Source: Elgaria multicarinata webbii
Lineage: Eukaryota > Chordata > Lepidosauria > Squamata > Anguidae
Assembly (NCBI RefSeq): GCF_023053635.1
Contig: NC_086179.1
Coordinates: 4,974,001-5,038,000 of the forward strand
Direction of reading: 5' to 3'
DNA length: 64,000 nucleotides
The notes beneath the pieces are model-generated. The model worked only from the letters and a program-made list of their open reading frames with translations, was not told the DNA's origin and did not search any database. The position numbers and the translations under genes were made by a program. Positions 59,973 through 64,000 of the stretch are shown piece after piece (the first letter of the stretch is position 1; every line of letters begins with the position of its first letter).

Positions 59973-60873
59973 CAGTTTGGTGCAATGTGTAGGCCGAACA
60001 TGAATGGGAAGAGGGTAATTTCACACAGGGACACAAATGCATGCGCACCAGTGAGTTGCGCTCTCGTGCATCCATGAACAGTCCATTTTATTGTACAGCA
60101 TCTAAAAAAATTAAATCATCATCATCACAATTCAGAATAACACCTAAAAACATAGCTCAGAAATCCTTCTTGCAGTCGAACAGGGCAGCAAATCTTCCAT
60201 TTAAGTGGATCCATTATCATGTTATCTGCGTTAGTGGGACGTAGTTACAGCCTTTGATAACAGAAAATCTGGAGGCTGAATAAAATGTTCTTAAGTGTTT
60301 CTGATCGTGGAAAAAAACACTCCTTTGCTGGGCAGTCTAATAGCATTTGTGAGAGTGAATTGGCTCCTCCTCGCGGCTAGAGTTAAGCACAGCAAGAGAG
60401 AACCAGTGAGCCATTAAGACCACAACCATTTGCATTTATGATTGTCTGCGTACCGTTCTCTCAGTAGTCTTTACCAACAACGGCAGTGTGTTTGTGTAAA
60501 GCGGCAGCGATCGGTCAGTGTTGTGCATGCTTTTCGTTTCCTTCGGGGAATCCTATTTGGGGATCCTATTAGTTGGGGATCCAATTTGTTGGAGGGATGC
60601 AACTACACCAGCACCTGGTTGGTGCAGGTTCCCGTGCCAAATTCGGGACCTTTTCAGGAGAGCAAGCAAATCTCTTGGCCATGGCCATGGAATGTCCCTC
60701 GTAGGCTCATACTACAGTTGGGATCATATCTGGCTGTAATTCGTTTGCTCTACTTGGGAGTACAGCTGGATGCACAATAGTTCTGGAGTGTTCTGCAGGT
60801 TGTCTTGGGGCAGACATGCCACCTTGCAGGGGAAGGGGCACTTTCACCCATCTGAACCTCCCTCAGCTGGAGT
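59973..60873. other. UCN3 upstream DNA, no gene seen
   Basis: Unique-looking. GGGGATCCTATT/GGGGATCCAATT is repeated three times at 60548-60595. The non-coding first exon of UCN3 could lie here or beyond, but no site stands out. Confidence 0.35.
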
Positions 60874-61332
60874 CTTCAGAGGAGGGCAACCAGGATGATC
60901 AGGGGTCTGGAAACAAAGCCCTATGAAGAGAGACTGAAAGAACTGGGCATGTTTAGCAAGGAGAAGAGAAGATGGAGGGGAGACATGATAGCACTCTTCA
61001 AAGACTTCAAAGGTTGTCACACAGAGGAGGGCCAGGATCTCTTCTCGATCCTCCCAGAGTGCAGGACACGGAATAACGGGCTCAAGTTAAAGGAAGCCTG
61101 ATTCCAGCTGGACATCAGGAAAAACTTCTTGACTGTTAGAGCAGTACGACAGTGGAATCAGTTACCTAGGGAGGTTGTGGGCTCTCCCACGCTAGAGGCC
61201 TTCAAGAGGCAGCTGGACAACCCTCTGTCAGGGATGCTTTAAGGTGGATTCCTGCATTGAGCAGGGGCTTGGACTCGATGGCCTTGTAGGCCCCTTCCAA
61301 CTCTGCTATTCTATGATTCTATAATTCTATGG
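60874..61332 (+). mobile_element. CR1 LINE 3' end
   Basis: CAGAGGAGGGCAACCAGGAT to ATTCTATGATTCTATAATTC. The frame breaks at a TGA after LKLKEA. Confidence 0.88.
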
Positions 61333-61604
61333 AAGGGGCTAGAATTGCTCTGACCCTCCTTAATAAGTATTCTACTTCTGCAGCCTTAATCTGCAAACAA
61401 CTCCATCATAGGACTGCAATGCAATGATACACTAATTCAAGTTACAATCCTGTTAGCTTCTCTGCGATGTCCCCCTGACAAATAGCTCCTGGATAGTCTA
61501 AAAGGTGGGTGCTTTGGAGATATCTGTGAGCTTCATCACACCAGCGTTATACTGTGCAATCACTGTGAATTTGTGTGCAAAGGACTCCGAAATTTTCCAG
61601 CTCA

Positions 61605-62132
61605 TAATTTATTTATTTATTTATTTATTTATTTTATTACATCTCTATACCGCCCAATAGCCGGAGCTCTCTGGGCGGTTCACAAAAATTAAAAACATTC
61701 AAAGAATAAAACAACAGTATAAAACCATACTATAAAATACAATCTAAAAGCTCAACCAGATCAAAAGAGCAGCAATGCAAAATTACAAATTTAAAACACC
61801 AAGTTAAGATTTATTCATAGATTGTTAAAATGCTGGGAGAATAAAAAAGGTCTTTACCTGGCGCCTAAAAGCATATAGTGTAGGTGCCAAGCGAACCTCC
61901 TTAGGGAGCTCATTCCACAGCCGGGGTGCCACAGCAGAGAAGGCCCTCCTCCTGGTAGCCACCTGCCTCACTTCCTTTGGCAGGGGCTTGCGGAGAAGGG
62001 CCCCTGTGGATGACCTTAGGGTCCGGGCAGGTACATACAGGAGGAGGCGTTCCTTCAGATAGCCCGGCCCCAAGCCGTTTAGGGCTTTAAATGTTAATAC
62101 CAGCACTTTGAATTGGGCCCGGACCTGGACAA
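61605..62132 (-). mobile_element. L2-type LINE 3' part
   Basis: The minus frame 61825-62106 encodes LTFKALNGLGPGYLKERLLL and AFSAVAPRLWNELPKEVRLA. 3' UTR and (TTTA)n at the low-coordinate end. Confidence 0.88.
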
Positions 62133-62593
62133 TAATCTGCTTTTATTGTGAAGTACTCCCATGCATCCCACTTTAATTGTGCTATAAAAGCAAAAGACTT
62201 GCCGTATTTTGACACTAGCTTTCACTCGTATCGTCCGAGCGGCCACTGGGGCGCAGGAGCAGGATTAGAAGAAAAATTAAACAAATGCTTACGTCTGTGT
62301 AAGCTTTAAAGATAAAGACATCGAAATTGGCACAGTAATAGATATTAAGGAGAGCTTTAAGCGTACCAAATTTGAATCTGATTGGGTCATCCATTGATTT
62401 TTTATGATTTTTTTACATTTCCCCCTTTAAACCCATTTCCTGGTATGCGAAGGATCTAGCCACCCGGTAGCAACAACAACAGCAACAGCTTAGCCCTGTA
62501 GGGGACAATTCGAGGGAAACAGGTACGTGGGATGAAGCTATGTAGCTGTGGGTTTTAGTTTTTTTTAAATCTTTCCAAGATAGCAGTTTAGAA
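62133..62593. other. Unassigned, possibly an old conserved repeat
   Basis: 62225-62470 (AGATAAAGACATCGAAATTG, TTTGAATCTGATTGGGTCAT) is neither LINE, SINE nor MITE of the kinds above. No open frame. Confidence 0.3.
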
Positions 62594-62730
62594 GAAGTAT
62601 TTATTTATTTATTTATTTAAGGATTTTTATGCCGCCATTCAGCCAAAAAAGGCTCTCACGGCGGCTTACAAAAGTATTTCTTGACAGTCCCTGCCCACAG
62701 GCTTACAATCTAAAAGACATGACACAAAAG
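62594..62730 (-). repeat. LINE/SINE tail repeat
   Basis: (TTTA)n, ATTTTTATGCCGCCATTCAG, CTCACGGCGGCTTACA, as at 1499-1640. Confidence 0.55.
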
Positions 62731-63504
62731 GAAAGGGGATTGGGAGGGAGGAGGAGGAGGGGGGAAAGGAAAGCAAATTCAGGCACTACAATCTTAGTTG
62801 GAAAGTTCAGCAGTTACTGTTGACAGCAGGAGGGAGGGGGCTCTCAGCTGGAGCTGGACCCAGGCATGGTGGAGAGGTGCCTGGCTGCTGCTTCCTCCCT
62901 CACTGGTGGCCTCTGCAGAGACAGTTCATTTGTGTGAACTGACTCATCCCACTTTACCCTTAACAAACAAGTTCTGTAGGTTTTTGAATAGTTTCAGAAA
63001 CCTGCAAACCTGTTTAAGCAGAGGTGATGGCGGACCAAGCAAAGTAAGTGTGTGTGTACATTGGGAAATGAAGCCTCACTCAGATCACTTTAAACTTCCT
63101 TTAAAATGATTGTGCCTTTGGCCATTCTTAACCCCAGTTATTACAGGCCACTCTTGACTGTAGATATTTTGATTCACGACTGAAATATGTACATTTTTTC
63201 CTAATACACATTTTTGAACGTTATTTCCCACTAATACACACTTTATGTCCACTTTCCCTTAATATATGTATTTTTTGTACTTATTTTCTCATCAGAAAAT
63301 TCCACTGCAAAACCCGGACAACCGCAGATTTCGAAGGACAACTGAGTTGCTGATTGTGTATTACTTTGAAAGTGCAAAATTAAGGTAAGTTCGTATTAAA
63401 ATGCAAAGTGAACAAATTTCTCCTCCATCCCTAGGTAATATATAGCTATCATGACTCATAGGAGTCCTTCTCCTCCATGAATTTCTCTAATCCCTATAAA
63501 CATG
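62731..63504. other. No gene seen
   Basis: Unique-looking, with several 'taatacacatttt'-like phrases near 63200-63270 that suggest an old repeat. Confidence 0.35.
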
Positions 63505-64000
63505 AGGGTATTGCGTCCAGTTCTGGGCTCCACAATTCAAGAAGGATGCAGACAACCTGCAGCGTGTTCAGAGGAGGGCAACCAGGATGATCAGGGGTCT
63601 GGAAACAAAGCCCTATGAAGAGAGACTGAAAGAACTGGGCATGTTTAGCTTGGAGAAGAGAAGATGGAGGGGAGACATGATAGCACTCTTCAAATACTTA
63701 AAAGGTTGTCCCACAGAGGAGGGCCAGGACCTCTTCTCGATCCTCCCAGAGTGCAGGACATGGAATACTGGACTCAAGTTACAGGAAGCCAGATTCTGGC
63801 TGGACATCAGGAAAAACTTCCTGATTGTTAGAGCAGTACAACAATGGAATCAGTTACCTAGGGAGGTTGTGGGCTCTCCCACACCAGAGGCCTTCAAGAG
63901 GCAGCTGGACAACCATCTGTCAGGGATGCTTTAGGGTGGATTCCTGCCTTGAGCAGGGGGTTGGACTCGATGGCCTTAGAGGCCCCTTCCAACTCTACTA
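63505..64000 (+). mobile_element. CR1 LINE 3' part, runs to window edge
   Basis: TATTGCGTCCAGTTCTGGGC to CTTCCAACTCTACTA. A 115-aa frame (63587-63934) ends QLDNHLSGML. Confidence 0.9.

Noticed and set aside
63024-63046. ATGGCGGACCAAGCAAA followed by GTAAGT, recalling a calmodulin-like start (CALML genes lie nearby in human).
   Set aside because: The frame reads MADQAK, not MADQLTE, the exon would be tiny, and no EF-hand exon follows.
63294-63387. Exon-like block between TCTCATCAG and GTAAGT with an open frame.
   Set aside because: The region shares a loose pattern with 56620-56860 and has repeat-like flanks; no partner exon fits.

Overview
The window looks like lizard (squamate reptile) nuclear DNA. 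It is dense in CR1 and L2-type LINEs. It also holds tRNA-headed SINEs of the lizard type ending in AAGGAAAGG-like tails, and many short palindromic DNA transposons. All genes are split by introns. Placing it below Squamata is not possible from the sequence alone.

Host genes. Two are recognised with confidence. TUBAL3 (alpha-tubulin-like 3) lies on + at 44155-52014. It has four coding exons with the classical alpha-tubulin structure: an ATG-only first exon, then 223 nt, 149 nt and 981 nt, giving 451 aa. UCN3 (urocortin-3/stresscopin) lies on - at 57946-58425, with the whole prepropeptide in one exon. The two genes are tail to tail, the arrangement I recall for human 10p15.1. A third gene, not recognised, is deduced on + at 24766-38790 from five exons whose splice phases all agree (about 222 aa). 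Its stop codon overlaps the AATAAA signal. A probable signal-peptide first exon sits on - at 7552-7636 inside a CpG island, and its gene would run off the left edge. A broken, inverted copy of the start of tubulin exon 2 lies at 41603-41700.

Layout. 1-7100: repeats, including an L2 element with a long reverse-transcriptase ORF (4114-6052) inserted in a CR1. 7140-9614: CpG island, then a tandem duplication carrying two copies of a CAGGGCCGGTGC-ended element. 9.7-24.7 kb: repeat-rich intergenic DNA. 24.8-38.8 kb: the unrecognised gene, its introns filled by CR1, L2, an LTR fossil and nested elements. 38.8-44 kb: repeats, the tubulin relic and the TUBAL3 promoter. 44-52.2 kb: TUBAL3. 52.3-57.9 kb: a convergent intergenic region with a solo LTR and CR1 copies. 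57.9-58.4 kb: UCN3. 58.5-64 kb: UCN3 upstream/intron DNA with nested CR1/L2.

Mobile elements are the main structural theme. Several palindromic families have clear 8-bp target duplications, which fits hAT. Three unrelated GC- or AT-rich foldback elements each sit in a duplicated CCTGG inside another palindromic element. Nests up to three levels deep allow relative dating. No CRISPR array, rRNA gene, functional tRNA gene or whole retrovirus was seen.
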